Shown here piece after piece: positions 63,566 through 64,000 of a stretch of 64,000 bases of DNA. The position numbers and the translations under genes are program-made. The DNA comes from Nocardioides mangrovi. GTDB taxonomy: Bacteria > Actinomycetota > Actinomycetes > Propionibacteriales > Nocardioidaceae. The notes under the pieces are model-generated. The model was given only the letters and a program-made list of their open reading frames with translations, made no database searches and was not told the origin of the DNA. Position 1 is the stretch's first letter. Every line of letters begins with the position of its first letter. The stretch is from positions 186,001 through 250,000 of the forward strand of contig NZ_JAIQZJ010000008.1 in the NCBI RefSeq assembly GCF_020073815.1, written 5' to 3'.

Positions 63566-64000
63566 AGCGCACCGTCATCCCCCCGTCGACGACGATCTCG
63601 GCGCCGGTCACGAAGCGCGACTCCTCGCTGGCGAAGAACAGCGCGGCGTACGCCGTGTCGCGCCCGTCGCCCATGAAGCCGATGGGGATGCGGGCCTGGC
63701 GCTGCTCGAGCAGCTTCGCGACGTCACCCCCGGCGCGCTGCCCGGCGAGCCGAGCCTCGACCATCGGCGTGTGCAGCTGCCCGGGGACCACGGTGTTCAC
63801 GCGGATCCGCTCGGCGGCGTACTGGACGGCCGTCACGCGCGAGAGCTGGATGATGGCGGCCTTGGCCGAGGCGTAGCCGACCTGGGCGGCGCCGGTGTAG
63901 CGCAGCCCCGAGGCGGAGGAGACGTTGATGATCGAGCCACCGCCGGCGGCGCGCATGTGGGGCACGGCGTACTTGCAGCCGAGGAAGACGCTGGTCAGGT
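63558..64000 (-). CDS. Short-chain dehydrogenase/reductase (5' part outside window)
   Basis: The C-terminal 147 residues or so of a classical SDR. Catalytic Ser in NVSSASGLR, Tyr-x3-Lys in YASAKAA and the VNTVVPG substrate-loop motif are visible; it ends GAEIVVDGGMTVRCD. The N-terminal NAD(P)-binding glycine motif and the start lie beyond base 64000. It overlaps the LigI-like gene, so both form one operon. Substrate unknown. Confidence 0.9.
   Translation of the reverse strand, partial: LTSVFLGCKYAVPHMRAAGGGSIINVSSASGLRYTGAAQVGYASAKAAIIQLSRVTAVQYAAERIRVNTVVPGQLHTPMVEARLAGQRAGGDVAKLLEQRQARIPIGFMGDGRDTAYAALFFASEESRFVTGAEIVVDGGMTVRCD

Overview
The window is chromosomal DNA of a high-GC actinobacterium. 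GTG starts are common, 4-bp ATGA/GTGA overlaps are frequent, and families typical of Actinomycetota occur: a Ddn-type F420 oxidoreductase, several luciferase-like (LLM) enzymes, a LAL-type LuxR regulator and MenB. A Nocardioides-like organism (Propionibacteriales) fits best, but this is inference from gene content; no rRNA or other taxonomic marker is present. No tRNA, rRNA, CRISPR array or transposase was seen.

Layout. 1-4165: 3' end of an IclR regulator, a Rieske oxygenase/reductase pair and a berberine-bridge-type FAD oxidase. 4162-7539: a broken TetR gene, then a 920-aa SIR2 + P-loop NTPase gene of clearly lower GC, a likely horizontally acquired single-gene defence system. 7662-17069: amino-acid permease, small membrane and Rho_N-like proteins, a DUF1684 protein, a methyltransferase plus a hydrolase-glycosyltransferase fusion, and a divergent LAL regulator. 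17161-37997: a catabolic regulon of 20 genes (below). 38046-45065: FAD oxidoreductase, SnoaL-like and LapA proteins, a large secreted propeller/LamG/PKD protein, a DyP peroxidase and a cupin. 45218-53498: recC-recB-recD. 53542-59777: ACT protein, MFS transporter, secreted hydrolase, Ddn-like protein, second MFS transporter with a structured leader, and menB. 59771-64000: FAD oxidase, hydrolase-fold protein, small alpha/beta-barrel protein, LigI-like hydrolase and a partial SDR.

The central region is the most interesting part. Six promoters between 17161 and 37997 carry variants of the same palindrome, GATCT-N-AGATC. They drive five operons and a GntR/FCD regulator gene. The genes encode a ThiXYZ-like pyrimidine ABC importer, two TenA-type aminopyrimidine hydrolases, a TRZ/ATZ-type deaminase-like amidohydrolase, an ACMSD/isoorotate-decarboxylase-like amidohydrolase, a GMC alcohol oxidoreductase, an aldehyde dehydrogenase, a RutA-like ring-opening flavin monooxygenase, two further LLM enzymes, two flavin reductases, an M20-fold protein with an altered active site, a NicX/M29-like metalloenzyme, an aminotransferase, an amidase and two FCD regulators. 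No thiamin biosynthesis gene is present. My reading, which is inference, is a pathway that imports the thiamin pyrimidine (HMP or its breakdown products) and degrades it for carbon and nitrogen: hydrolysis by TenA, deamination, side-chain oxidation, decarboxylation, RutA-like ring opening and amide hydrolysis.
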